Assembly (NCBI GenBank): GCA_023079485.1
Contig: CM041084.1
Location: forward strand, 34,136,609-34,200,608
Source: Archilochus colubris
Taxonomy: Eukaryota; Chordata; Aves; Apodiformes; Trochilidae
Direction: 5' to 3'
Length of the DNA stretch: 64,000 nucleotides
Shown here piece after piece: positions 14,735 through 27,629 of this stretch. Each line of letters opens with the position of its first letter. The first letter of the stretch is position 1. The notes below the pieces were generated by a model that did no database searches, had not been told where the DNA came from, and saw only the letters and a program-made list of their open reading frames with translations. The position numbers and the translations under genes were made by a program.

Positions 14735-14797
14735 TAATCTACAATGCTTTGTTGTAATCTACATGCTTTGTAGAAAAAAGTAATCTACATGCTTTGT
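14735..14797 (+). repeat. Three direct copies of a 17-base unit
   Basis: TAATCTACATGCTTTGT occurs exactly at 14755-14771 and 14781-14797, and with one inserted A at 14735-14752. Spacers are 2 and 9 bases. The near identity points to a recent local duplication. Confidence 0.9.
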
Positions 14798-14891
14798 CCC
14801 TGGGCATCATGTAAAGATATCACTTCTTTCTGAGGAATCTAGGTAAAAAGAAGCTATGTGTTAGGGAGTGGAAAGAAGCTACTGGTTTGGG

Positions 14892-14956
14892 GAATCATAG
14901 AATTTCCCAGGCTGAAAAAGACCTTAAAGATCATCAAATCCAACCTCATCCTACAG
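14892..14956 (-). mobile_element. CR1 LINE 3'-end fragment
   Basis: The plus-strand text GAATCATAGAAT, then a middle AGACCTTAAAGATCATC and CCAACCTC, matches the reverse complement of the CR1 3' untranslated end. The copy is therefore inserted in minus orientation. Only the extreme 3' end remains, and its terminal 8-bp units are mutated. CR1 is the dominant avian LINE family. Confidence 0.75.
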
Positions 14957-17900
14957 ACATGCTCATAGGGAAAGTAGTCTTGGATATTGGTGCTTTTGCC
15001 ATATCATAAAAATAACGATAGCTGTCACTGTAGAAGCACAGGCATGTGTTTATCATGATAAAATCTGGACCTCGTCCCTTAAATCTGAAAAATTCATATC
15101 TGAGATTTGTTGGGGTCTTTTTGCTTAAAATCATAGAAGTAATAGAAAAATCAGATCTGAAAATTTACTGTGATGTGGGTTTTTTTGTAATCACATTTCT
15201 TTCCTACAGCTCTTTTCCTAAAATGTCCTTGTTATGTTGGAAAGTGCCTGTTAGCATTTACCAAAGCCCTGGGCAGAATGTTAAAGCAGATATTGGGGCC
15301 TGTTGAAAATGTATGAATGAGATTATATGCTCAGCTGAGCTCCTGTTAAGTCCTGTAAGGTGAGAATCTTTTTGAGAATTTATAATGCTGAATCTGAGGA
15401 ATGTATGAAGTTCAGAGGACTCTCTGAAATTATATTGATTCTATAATGCCTAGGATGTGAAACTACCAAATCTTATTCATCAGTCTTTGCAATTATGTAC
15501 TTTATAAAATTCTCAGCAGTGACTTTAGTGAATAGGACTAACACAGAAATTTATGCATCTCTGAATTTGATCCTTTGTGTTTTGTTTTTTTTTTTCTTAA
15601 AAAGTTGGTGCCTAACATTCTTTCTTATGGCAGACCATATGATAGACCTCCTTTAAAAAGTATAGTAACTGTAGTGATAAACAGTCAGCTTGCCAAAGAC
15701 ACATACTTTTTCTGAAAGTATTCTTTCCTCACTTCCTAACTTTTTTTAATATTAGCCAATATCCTTTATATTTTCTGCTCTGAAGATGATTGGTTTTATA
15801 GGAAAATTCAAGATCGTGGGACTTCAGTTTGCAGTTTAAGGATGGGCTGAAGTCACTGGGACTGTAGTCCTGGGCTTAACTCATCACTCATATAGCTCAG
15901 TAACTTCCTAATACTCAATGCATCGCATACCATATAATCTCCTTAATTATCTTACTTGAGAAGGAAGAATATTGACTGCTACCTCTTTCCACTAACCTCT
16001 TGCTCCTTGGCTACTTATTCTTTGTAAGATGAAGTGCCTTTAGTGCCTGAAAATGAACACGACAGCTTGAAAGTCTTTTGTAGCACACTGATTAGTCTGT
16101 CAGGTTACAGGGACTCAGAAAGGTTTATAAAACACTTATTTCTCCATTTCGTTCACCAAAATCATAGTGAACTCTAGAATGATTCTTCCAGGAATTAAGC
16201 AAGACTCCTGTCAGCTCTCTTAAAAATAATGTGGAAAAAAAAAAAGATCTGTAATCAAACCATTGTACTATCTAGCTACCAGTATAATGGATTGCTGATA
16301 CTTAAAGAAAAAGATTATTGCTGTTGATTTGAATGCAAGTTTCTACTCTACTTTTCATGTGCTTCTCTTACATGTTGCAGGTTCCTAAGCACTTTTCAAA
16401 CTGCATCTGAGCTTTGCCCCGTTAATTTAAGGCTTCTGTGACATAGAAATATGAACAATTTGTTGCAGCAAACCCTGCAATAGGATCATTACTAGCATCA
16501 CTAGATCTCCAGAGTAGGATACATGATAGGTAATAGGTATTCAAGTAATACTATTAGAAATTTTAGGAGAACTTAGGCCAGAGAGCGTAGTTTCCTGAGC
16601 TGGATCTTTGCTGTGTTATCACCCAGGCTGTCTCAGTGGAGTGCTATAACCATGGGGTCTATTTCTGTGAAAAATAAATAAAATACAGAAATAAAATACA
16701 GGAATAAAATACAGAAAAAAAGATCAATGGGGAATATCTGACTTCTCATTCAACACCTAACAGTATTGAAGTGTCAGTTTTCTTCTGGGATGGGGAGATA
16801 AATCAGGTCATTCTTGTAGAAAGCAAACCTCTTCTGTGAAAATAAGAAACTACTAAAGTTCTAGTTTTTCAAACTTTCCTCCATCTCCCCAAATTTAGTA
16901 AAAAAATTTTAACCATCCATTACCCACACTGCTATTAATATTGGCTTGAGTTATTTGGAGAGCAGAGAAAGACCCTGTGCTTGTCTAGTAGACAATGTGG
17001 ATAAAACTCTGTTTTTCTAGCTTAATATCTTTTACTATAACTTAGTATCTTTCCTGATACTGTGCTCTGAAAGCACAAGAAATGTTTTTGCCTAGTCTGT
17101 GTATGTGTGAGGCTGATTGATGTGGCTGGGACTTCTCTCAGCAGCAGATGTAAGGAACGGGAAACACTGCTGATGAGAACTGTTGCCCGCAGGGATGGGA
17201 TGTACATATTCTGGGGATAAAGGAGTGGCTAAGCTGCTTCCTTAAAAGGGAAAAATCTACCCTAAAGTGATTCTCACAAGCTGTCATCATGAAAGGAATC
17301 GTGCTTCATTTAGGAAATAGATCTTTAAAAGCAAGGAACGTAGGAGAAAGAATACACCTTGGACTTCATGGAGTATTAAGCTGAAAGAGTGCTGTGGGAT
17401 GGAATGTTGCTTTGAAGAGCTTGTGAGGTTTTGTCATCAGTGAAACTTTCTGGAGGCTGAAATAAATCTTTCTCCTATGAAAATGTGGTGCTACAAATGT
17501 GGTGTTACTTAGTGAGTAAATCTGTGGGAATAAGGAAGACCTTTCTCTATTCCAAGTTGCACATTGACATGGCGTATGTTTGGGAGAAAGTAATTATAGT
17601 CACGTCATGCTCTGGGTGTAACTTCACTGGAGGGTGCTATGGGAAAGGGTGGTACCTATTTCTTGACAATCCAGCAAGTATGAGAATATTGGAATGTAAA
17701 AAAAGAGAAATGCTTGTTTTAACTGAGACATAGTCATTGATTTGTCAGTTTATAGTTGCTCTTGTACATCCGTGGTAGCCATTTCATACATGTGCAAGTA
17801 TTTTTGGCTTGCTGCCCTGTTCACTTTTGCAGAAGGAGCAGGCAGCAGCCTTCTGATGCATGGACTCCATCTCTGCCTACATGAGTGACTGTCCACAAAA

Positions 17901-20900
17901 CCCCAGACACACCAGGGCTGTGCCTGCTTACTGGGCTGATTCAGTGTCTTTAAAAATATGTCTGCAGAAGATTAAGGCAGTATCATGAGGTTAATCCTCT
18001 TCTGACTTTCCATGAGGGAGTTCCCAAAGCGCATGTTCTAGTATTCTTTGTGTTTATTTTGAGGATTCTCCTCTCATCATCTCCCCGTCTCCCACCCCTA
18101 GAAATGTAAAACTATCCTGCAGGACGAATTGCTTACATGTTGAGAGGGAGGAAATGAATTCAAGAGCTCATAAGCAACAGAATATTACTGAAGTGATCCT
18201 GAGTTACAAAAATCAAGAACTTGCCTTGCACCTTTCTGACTGTTTTGTTTAGATTAATAAGCAACTAATTGATTTATATTTCTGTTCACATTTTATGCTG
18301 ACTGGATGCTATTTTTCTTTCTAGTGTGGCAGCAGAGGTCATATTTTTCTGAGGTCATTTTCAGATCTCTAACTATTTTATATTAGGAGCTCTCCAGAGC
18401 ACGCTGTAAGCTAAGCCGTTTATATTTAAACCAAAGCAATGCCTATATCTGTATATAAAACACACTGAAAAAAGGAAAGTTATGAGCAAATGATAGTTGC
18501 CTCTGAGACAACAGGCACACCAGCCAGCTGTGAAGGAAACTAACATGAGGCACTGAGGCAGAAACACAATATAATGGGGAAATGCGGTTCTTTGTTCAGA
18601 TCCGTTTCCTATTAACACTTATAACGTTATGCTTGTGCATGCCATCCCCCGAGGACCACTTGGTCAGCCTTAAATGAATAACAGTGGAATATGTAAAAAC
18701 TGCTAGATGCATAAAACTTCTGTGCACCCCTAGTCTGTTGTGTGTATGTGTTCCTTTAAAAGGAAATCTGAGCTATTTATTGCATGGAAGTTGGAGTTAA
18801 AATGCTGTTGTATTGCCAGGGGCCAGCCACTAACAGGGATTTTAAAAGGTGAGAGCAGAGTGAGACTAGGGCAATTTGAGCATGATACTTAAGGTCTCTC
18901 TTGCTATTAGTGAAGGAGAAAACTTTTTAGTATTGAAGGAGGGGAAACAAGACTTTGTAATGCCACTCAGCAGGGCTGGAAGCAGTGAGAGGGACTTCTG
19001 CAGGGCCTGAAAGTTGGATGCCCTGTTGAAGTCATCTGTTTCTTTGCTGTGCAGAGTACTGAAGCAGATGTGAGTCAGGTGTGTGAGGGAGGTTCATGGG
19101 GAAGGTTACTGTGAAACACTCTTTCCTGCTGATTTGAAGCTGAGATGAAAGATTTAAAATACCAGTCCAGATGTCAGATCTGAAAATCTTTGCCTAATGT
19201 GGGGATAGCTGTTGAAGCCAAATGGGGAAACATTTCTGATTTAAGAAAATGTGCTTAGTTGAGGAAGGGTGGGCATGTCCACAAAAAGAAGACAATATTG
19301 AGGAAGAGCTCTTTTATTGACAACTTCAGGTGCAGAACTCCTCCCTGGAATAGAGGTAATTGTTTCAGGTGTTTAAGCATCTAGTATACATTAGAAAATT
19401 AACACTGTGTACATTAAGACTGCACAATAATTCTGAAAGAAGCTGAAGGTAGCAAACTAACATTCTGGAAGATTAACTAAGTTTGTTAACTGATATGTGG
19501 GTTGCTGCACTGGGTTCATGTTCATCTGGATGCAGACTCCTAAGTCCATTTGGTATTTTTAGGAGTGTCCCACTCTGAGCATCACCAATGGTGCTTAATC
19601 TAGAGAGCTGTGGTCTTCCCTGAAGGGCTCTCTGATAAGCACAAGAGGACATAATAACCATGGTCTGAATGTAAATTGTTACTAGAAGAAGCAGATTTTC
19701 CTGTGTTAGACAGCTGTATGTCTTATTTAAAAGAATAACTGTTGGCCTTTCTTCTAGGGAAAAAAAGAATTTTTAATATATACAAATAATAAAATATAAT
19801 GTAGTTGTTCAGTCCTATCCTACTGAGGGAGGGGGCTGGGAGAAGAAGCTAGATATTAAAAGTAAAACAACAAAACCTTTTAAGGGTAACAAAATTGGAG
19901 TCTCAGAGCCTATAAGGGCAAAAGAAGTGCATTTTGTTTCTCAGCTTGTTAGCCACCTTATTTATATCCCTCCCAAAAGCACAGCTTCAATATGGCTGTA
20001 ATTAAGCAGAACTACTCTCCTAAAACTCTCTTACCACAAGACATTCTCTCAGTGTCTCCCAGTGCAATATTTCTGAACTCTCATCATGTCCATTTTTCCA
20101 CCCTGAGGTCTGACTAGTTGAGACTGATGAAGTCTGAACACAGACTTCGAGGGATTTCTAATGGGATAATCAGGAGGGGGGTGTTGAGCTTCAGCACATT
20201 AGTCATTTTCAGGCTTCAGTGTTTGTTTTAAATCCTAAAGGGCACCTTAGGATTCCTAAAAGATTAGCGAACAGAGCCTCCCAAATCTGTGCTAATGCTC
20301 TTTTTTTGACAAAATTGACAGTGCGGTGGGGAACATGTCAGGTAAAGGAGATAAATACAATGGAAGAGCAAACAGTTGGAGAGAAGAGAACTTGTGTGAT
20401 AACATATTCTCCCTGGATGTCATAGACCATGTGCAAATAATGAGCGCACTGAAAGAAAGGCAGAACCTGGTTAAGTATTGTGTCAGGAGAGCCTGTGATC
20501 TCAGGCTATTAAATACTCCAGTGCTCTTTCAGAGCATCATAATTCAAAAGGAAGGTGATAGTGTGGTAACCATGAGCTGCTGCCGAGCATCAGGCTGGAA
20601 GGGAGGGGAGGCTAGATCAGAGCAGGCTTTGGGATGAAAGGAGGTTATCTCATTTTCATAAGGAAGATCACTCAAATACCTGCTTTGACCTCTTGTGTCG
20701 AAGCATGAATTTCAATGAAGGGATAAATGGTGACATCTCACCCGTTAGCCAGTTCTTGAGGATTGGGTTGTTATATTAAATCATGCTTGGAAATCTCTGG
20801 TTAATACATTTAGAGAAACAGCTCTCAGGAACATCTACCTCCCTTCCTTCCTCCTTAAAACAGTAATGAATCCAAATTGCTAATAAAACATAAGAGCTCA

Positions 20901-22440
20901 AAGATGTGGTACAAAGAACATGTTTCTGAGCTGGGTATTTTTTTAATGTCAGTTTTCCCACAGCTGTTAAAATGTTACAGTCATTAAGGTATCAAAACTG
21001 TCTAGCCACGAAGAGGAGAGACTTTTCTTTCTGTAGGCTCTTGATTTGTTTGAATATTTTGTTTAGAAGGGCTCCATTCTTTGTTTTTTTCTGTGGAGAA
21101 AGTAATCTGTCTGTACTGTAAATCTCAGTTAAGAGCCATTCATTGAAGAATAAACTGTGCCTTCTTCTGTGAGGCTATTTTTCTAACAAATCTGATTATG
21201 TGACTGCAAACTAACAAAGGCAATTAGCAGATACATATTGCCCTATCTACATTTTTAAGTTGTTTTCCTAAATTGTAGGAAAAAATGCACATTAAGGTTT
21301 ATGAGAAATTCAATTTACCAACATTCAGGGTGTTTTTTCTGCTTTGACACCAGGTTGTCAAGCAGAATCTGAGGGGCTGTATTGCAGTCCTGAATTAGAA
21401 AAGGAACCATTGAAGGGATCAAAAATATTTTGAAGTATATGTATTTACTGCAGGAAATTAGGTCCTCTTCTCATGAGCGTGGAGAATGATCAAAGGACCA
21501 AGGATGGCTTTCCCTCTGCAGCCCCAGACCCCTGTACTTGGCATCCTGACCCAAAAGCATGGTTTTTCTCAGGGCCACATGCCAGTGCTGCTCGGGCTGT
21601 GTGAAGCCTTTTTTCTTCTTATATTTATATGCTGCCTCTTCATCTCTCTCCAGTGTGACAACGATCTACCCACATGGCCTTCCCTAAAAAAATAACTTGG
21701 CAAAAACTTTTTTCCCCAGGTCATCCAAATTACTGAGTTGTTTTGTACTTTTTTTGCCTTTGTTCAAAAGAGAAAAAAAAATAAGGAAGGAAAGGATGTT
21801 TCAAGGGTTCGTAGCAGGACTTTAGCAATATATTCACTGGGACTACATTCATCCTTTTGGTTTTTTAATGCAGGATGCAAGAGGCCCTGTCAGCTAAAAG
21901 GGTTGTCAGTTAATATGAGCACTGTATTCAGGGAGGAGATACAAACTTCCCTGAACAGGAAAACAGCTAAACAGGTACCCAGCTGATGAGGAAGCCTCAA
22001 AGAAAAGTTGGTATGTTTGTTGAGGTCATGCTTCAGGTAATACGTTTTTTCTCTTTTATGCTATTTCTTTAAATAAAGTATGATCTGTCAGTTCCCCAGG
22101 CATTACTAGGTTCTTCTTCATTCTCACATTGCTTATTGACTCAGATGTGAAACTCAGCTCCTCTCTATGACTTTTCAAGAAAAGAATGGTGAGAAGCTCT
22201 AATTTTGTCTACATAAAAGAAGAGCAAGATCACAAGATTCATTTTGACCACAATTTTTTAAGAACGTGTAATTTTTTTCTGTCATTCTCCTAAAATCACA
22301 GCAGAGTTTTTTAAGACTATAGAATGTGGTGTGGTTTAGGCATTTTTCCTTGGTGGGGTGGGATTATTATTATTTTAAACTTAATATAAATAGGAAGAAA
22401 TCTGTAATGCCAAAGCTGTAAATCTTTTGCTTTAAGAAAA
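14957..22440. other. Intergenic or intronic DNA, no gene recognised
   Basis: About 7.5 kb of AT-rich sequence with no exon-like stretch. A 13-base unit is triplicated at 16678-16716. Open frames such as 20326-20637 (plus, 103 codons) show no domain, no repeated sequence pattern and no splice context that I can support. Confidence 0.55.
16678..16716 (+). repeat. 13-base tandem repeat, three copies
   Basis: Three consecutive copies of ATAAAATACAGRA (R is A or G), differing at a single position, form a small A-rich minisatellite. Confidence 0.85.
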
Positions 22441-22442
22441 AT

Positions 22443-22680
22443 TATGGAATCATTGAGCTGTATAGCTGGAGGGAACTTCAAGTGTTCATCCAATCCTCTG
22501 CCTAAAGTAGGATTAAGTAACATCTACATCATTTCTGACAGAAATATCTCTAATGTGTTTTTGACAACCTCCAGAAATGCAGAGCATAGTAAGTCCTATT
22601 GCTGTTCTTAACTGTATTAAATGTGAGACAAGCTTTTTTTCAGTCTAACCTGAACCTTCTTCATGCAAAATATAAAAGTT
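22443..22680 (-). mobile_element. Degraded CR1 LINE 3' region
   Basis: The plus strand begins with GGAATCATTGAGCTGTATAG, then GGAGGGAACTTCAAG, CATCCAATCCTCTGCC and AAAGTAGGATTAAG. Further along is CAGTCTAACCTGAACCTTC. The order and content match the reverse complement of the CR1 3' region, so the copy lies in minus orientation. Many substitutions mark it as old. The right boundary is uncertain and related sequence may continue to about 22860. Confidence 0.6.
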
Positions 22681-24035
22681 CCTTTTACTTTAGGTTCTAC
22701 TTGGTATAGATAGGAAGAGGGATATTATTTCTTCTTTCTGTTTTACACAACCTCTTGTGCATTTGAAAATGTATGCCATCCACCCTGTGTCTTATCTTGC
22801 ATAGACTAATCTGCTTGCTCAGACTGTCCTTAGTCATCTTCTAGACTGATTCAAAGTGTTTCTGCAGCTGTTCACAGGGTTCTCTCAGTCTGAACCCCCT
22901 TTAACTAGAAACCTGAAAGTGTTCAGATGGGACTTCCTGAGGCAAAGGAAAGGATTCACACACACCTATGTTTAAAAATTTGGTAGGAGGTAAAAAATTT
23001 GCTTGGTATTGGCAAGAACTGAGAAGCCCAGCAGCACTTACAGATGGTTCCCATTTGAAACAAAACATTTGCAACTGCAAAAGCTAGAAATGAATTATTT
23101 CAGCTTCTCCAAACTAAACTGCAGAGGGAAGGCTGCTCAGCAGCAACAGCTTCTTTGTTTTTAATTGCAGAACCCATAGCACCACTAATAAATCGTGACA
23201 ATGTGACAAATGAGGGGTCTCAGCTGAGGGATCCTGCCTGCAATCCCATGTCCTTAACTGTGTTGCACCTACCAAGGTTCCCCTTGGAGTGGTTTGTTGG
23301 TTCGGTTCTGACTCCAGGGGAAGTGTGCCACCTACTGAATCACCAGCTCTGCTTCCTGAAGCACCCTGGGATTTCCTTGGAGGGCTCCCAAATGCATTTG
23401 GCCAAGACCAACCCTGTTTAGCTTATGAGAGCAGACCAGATCACAGCCTGAGGCTGTTATGGCTGCTAGCCATATTACTCATTGGGGATGTTTAGTCATG
23501 TATCTCTATGAAGGAAGAACATATTGCATTAAATGTCTCAAGTTAGTTCTGCGAATATTGTTTGGAGATTGCTTTGTGACCCTTTCTGAGTGGAAAGAGC
23601 TGCATCTATGTAATACATTAAGACTTAATGGAGTGCATATAACATGTACTTTCAGGTATTTTTTTATAATAATAATAATCTCTCGGGTTATAGCTATATG
23701 ATTGAAAAGATAATGAAACAGACTGGGAAGGCAGCCTCTTTTAAGTTGTCCTGCTTTAGTACAGAATTGTTCTGATTTCACTGATGAAAGTCTGGTTTTA
23801 ATATTTAAGTATTAGTAAATCTTCACCAACTCAGCTGTTCAAATCTAATAGTAGTGAGCAGTAGGATCCACACTGTCCAGCCAACATTAATTGGAATACA
23901 ATTCCACTTGACTGCAAAAAGTCCTAACTGATATTTTATTACTGACAAATTTACAAATGGCACAGCATTTGCACAGCACACCCAATTCTAGGCCAGCCCC
24001 CCCCCAATAGGTGGCTTACAACAGTGTTCTATAAG
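22681..24035. other. Intergenic DNA, nothing recognised
   Basis: No exon-like or repeat-like sequence that I can support apart from possible worn CR1 sequence at its left edge. Confidence 0.5.
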
Positions 24036-24107
24036 TCTCCTAATATATAATAATAATTATTATTATTATTATTTTATTATTGTTGTTATTATTATTATAT
24101 TAGGAGA
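24036..24107 (+). repeat. ATT microsatellite flanked by an inverted repeat
   Basis: Left arm 24036-24057 (TCTCCTAATATATAATAATA...) and right arm 24086-24107 (...ATTATTATATTAGGAGA) are near-perfect reverse complements. Between them lies an ATT/TGT trinucleotide array. The single strand could fold into a long AT-rich hairpin. The arms include non-microsatellite bases (TCTCC and GGAGA), so the symmetry is not only a by-product of the ATT repeat. Confidence 0.8.
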
Positions 24108-24114
24108 TAACTAT

Positions 24115-24142
24115 GATTGTAACCCTAACAAGGGTTACAATC
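24115..24142 (+). repeat. Perfect 12-bp stem, 4-base loop hairpin
   Basis: Arms GATTGTAACCCT and AGGGTTACAATC are exact reverse complements around the loop AACA. This hairpin begins 8 bases after the previous inverted repeat. No T run follows, so it has no terminator-like form, and this is vertebrate DNA in any case. Confidence 0.9.
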
Positions 24143-24351
24143 TGAAGACAGTGATTGCTGCTGTATTGTATAGGTTACTTACTCCCTCTCTCTAATTTTT
24201 GTAGGGGATAAGATCTAGATAAAACAGATACTGATAGCTGAGTATACTCATCAGAGGCTGGAATAGTACAGTTGGTCTGGTTTCAAAAGTACAAATAAAC
24301 CCCAAACTACCACAAACTAGCATGCTGTATGCTTCTGTACACATTACTAAC

Positions 24352-24510
24352 CTGACCTTCATCTGTTGCTTTTCTTTTGAAGGATCCACTATATACCTGG
24401 GGTCTTGTTCTGTATGAGTGGCCTCTAATCCTGGCACAAATAGCTCTTCTGACATCCTTATCTGAAGTCTTTGCCTCATTGTGCCCCTGATTTGAGTTAT
24501 ACAGCAGGAA
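24352..24510 (-). other. Possible isolated exon, weak
   Basis: On the minus strand a pyrimidine-rich acceptor (CTTTTTTACTTTCAG) precedes a 159-base interval that stays open in two of three frames. It ends at GGTCAG followed by GTTAGT, an acceptable donor. The length is a multiple of three. I recognise no protein family in either frame and no neighbouring exon is evident, so this may be coincidence. Confidence 0.15.
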
Positions 24511-27500
24511 CTGAAAGTAAAAAAAGTGTTCAAGAACTGCTGGCACCTTGTGGTAAATGTTTGAAAAACATTTTTATCAACAGTTTAGACTGTAAAACAT
24601 ACAAATTCTGAATTTTCTCAGTCATTAAGACTACACTGATGAAAAAAGGATCCTTATTATTTAATTCCATTTATATCCTTTCTGTGACCCTTCAGTCCAT
24701 TTTCTGCCTGCTGCCTACAATGTCACCTGGCACATGGTACGTGTTTCTTAAAACATGTCTGTAAAGGTGCAGTGGGCCTGGCTGTTTCCAAACAAGATAA
24801 TTTTATTTGCAAGACTACTGAGTGAGAGGCAAGACTGCTGAGTAACAGCAGATTCACAGGCAGGAGAGAAACCTTAGCTTAATGGAAATATGTTTAGACA
24901 GAGCAGATAAGTCACTTGGTCCCTTGTGCTGGTTTTGCCACTTATTAGCTCGATGCAGATGGGCAATATGAAGGATGTGAGTTGGGTGAGATTTGAAATA
25001 AAGAAAAGCAGTGTGTTTGTGAAGTGAGTTAGGGGTTTTTCCTCAGGAAAAAGAAGAATGAGGCTTCAAGGGGCTGGTATTTTTATTGCAGGGGAAGAGC
25101 TGGGGTGGAAGGGAGCAGAAGGACGAGGGAGGTCACAGATGTGGCCTGGAGTAGGCTAAGTGAGAACAGGAATAATAAAATTGCTATTGTTGACTAGGAG
25201 AGCAAACAGATAAGATCAAATGTATGTGTGAAGAAGACAAAACAGAAAGCTCTTACATGAAAACATTTCTTGTGAACGACCTGAGCTGAGTTCCAGACGG
25301 TGTACTTCTCATCTGGGCTTCTTTCTAAATTCACAAGCACTCTGCACTTTACAGACCTTTTTTTCAGTCCCTGTAAGTTGTTGTTTTTTTTTTAATGGAA
25401 GCCAGGTTAGCTGAAATGAAAAATAGATTTGTGTTTTTCTGGTTACATGATTTAGATCTTAGGAAGAAGACTCTTGGAAAACATAATTGCCCTAAACAAA
25501 GCAAAACTTTAAAGGGCTTCACCAAGTAAATCCCAGTTTCTATCAATACAGTAAAGCATTTTTTACTGTACTGTTTTCATGGCAAAGTTCAACTCTCAGT
25601 TCCCAGGGTTTCTGATTGTACAACTCTTTACACTTTTCACAGTCCTTATAAAAGACAGACAAAATTCTTCAAGGAAATATTTTTTAAAATATTCATTATC
25701 TGGCAAAGACCAGGACTGCAGCATTCCAGCCTAAAAAGGGAAAGTTTTGGAAGGTTTTAAAAGTATCTAAGAAAAGGGAGATAGAGTTAAAATGAAGATG
25801 CAACTGTAAACATAAATTTTAATGTCAAGTCAGTCTGCAATACTCCTTTAAGTCAGCTTTATCCTTTTACATAGTCACATTTATAATATATGTATAATGT
25901 TTCATATATAAGAATATCTTTTATCTAGGTATGTGTGAGATGTATGCCCCTATAAATGTATATTCTGAGCACAACAGTGAGGCAGGTGAAATCACATCGG
26001 TCACATCCCAAAACTAATTATGGTTTTGCTCCCATTTAACTAAATCTCTTTAACAGTATTTTCAAATATTAAACACCTTTTTGATGGAGTACTCTGTAAA
26101 GGCTGACCAATTATGGAATCAGATGCAGATAGAATAGAGATATCATGATTTTGCCTCCAAAGTACAGAGAACCAAGAATGGTATGAGCTGTCCCAGGTAA
26201 GAGCTAGATGATGATGGTGATGGCTGCCCATCTTTTCATCTCTTTAGGCCAGAGCCACAGAATAGCTAACATGGACAACCAGAACAGAATTAAACCACAG
26301 CAAAGTGAAAGCATACTAATCTACTAATAAATATAATAATAATCGAGCAACCCAACTTTAGCTCGTGCTCTGAACCTTGCCAAATTTGGGGCTTTTGGCA
26401 GGCTACCAAGAATAGCAAAAACAACAGACAAGGGCCCCTCATCTGAGAAAGCCTTGCTGCTGTCCCCAGAGAGTTTTGCCCTGTGAACCAACAGCAAGAG
26501 CATCCCAGCTGGTCTGGAGAGACAGTGCAGAATCACACCGTGAGATCGCGGTGATGGTAGACTAAGCTAAACTTGAGTTTTGTGTGAATTGAGATGAAAT
26601 TAAGGGACTCAGTTGTTATTTAGTAAAACAGTTTCCTAGGTTACCTTGGAGTAATTTTTACTGTGTTGGTATGATGTAATCAGCTGGTTTAACATTTAGA
26701 GCTAATAAAACATGTGCGTATAATTTTTTTTAAAGAGGCTGTGCCTAATCGCCTTCATTTTGCACTCACTTAGTTCAGTATTAATAGTTTGCATTGGCTA
26801 AGGATTTACAAACAGGCTTAGGAGCGTAACGGTCTAGATTTCTACATCTGATGGCCTGAAAGTAAGAGGGAGTGAAGAGTTTTGTCAGGCTCCAAGATCT
26901 TTCCTCCCACACATGCTGGCCACCAGATAAATCATGTGTATGACTTTATAGTGGAGTCGATGCTGGATGTTAAGCAACACCCAGAAGTGAAGTTCTTGAA
27001 ATAATTTCCTATGAAAGCAACAGTAGACAGATTTGTAATCACAGATCACAGCATTAATCAAGTAAACAAACCATCCATTTTTTGCTGTAGCATTCCTGAA
27101 ATCCCTTTTAGCAATACTGAAAATTCTACATAATGACCCTGCCTAATAATGAGTGTAACTGGAGCAGAACGGCACGCGGTGACACAGGTCTGTGGAGCAC
27201 AGATGCAAAATTCCTCTGATAAAAGTGCTGAGAGTCAGCAGACATCTGAAATGTTGCTTAAATATTTCCGTAGTATTAGTGCTATTCATCTCCATTGCAA
27301 ATAAAACATCTCTTCCCTTCAAAACTTTCCAGAAGGTTGCTTATGCCACTCAGTCAGCTAAGAGAAATTTCAGGCAGGGCTGGGAGTAGATCAGTAAATA
27401 AGGGTAAACTTTGTCCTGCACTGTTACTCACGCTGACAAATTCCCACTCAGTAAAAGCTGCTGACAGCTGCAGACTGCTCAGCAGCTACAGCTAATGTGG

Positions 27501-27620
27501 GGAAATCTGCTCTAGGAAATAGGGCAGGTAGGTTTTGTTCAATGTGCTTAAAAATGGGGTTTGCTGGAGGGGAAAGATCCATGTGGTGTTGAAAAAGAAG
27601 GTGTCAGGTTGGAGGAAGCT
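24511..27620. other. Intergenic or intronic DNA, nothing recognised
   Basis: No exon, RNA gene or clear transposon. A loose duplication of a 20-base unit (AAGACTRCTGAGT) occurs at about 24810-24845. Confidence 0.5.
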
Positions 27621-27629
27621 GCTTGTGGA

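Noticed and set aside
22690..22860. Possible continuation of the 22.4-kb CR1 copy
   Set aside because: A few words fit, but no continuous alignment can be drawn by eye, so the feature was ended near 22680.
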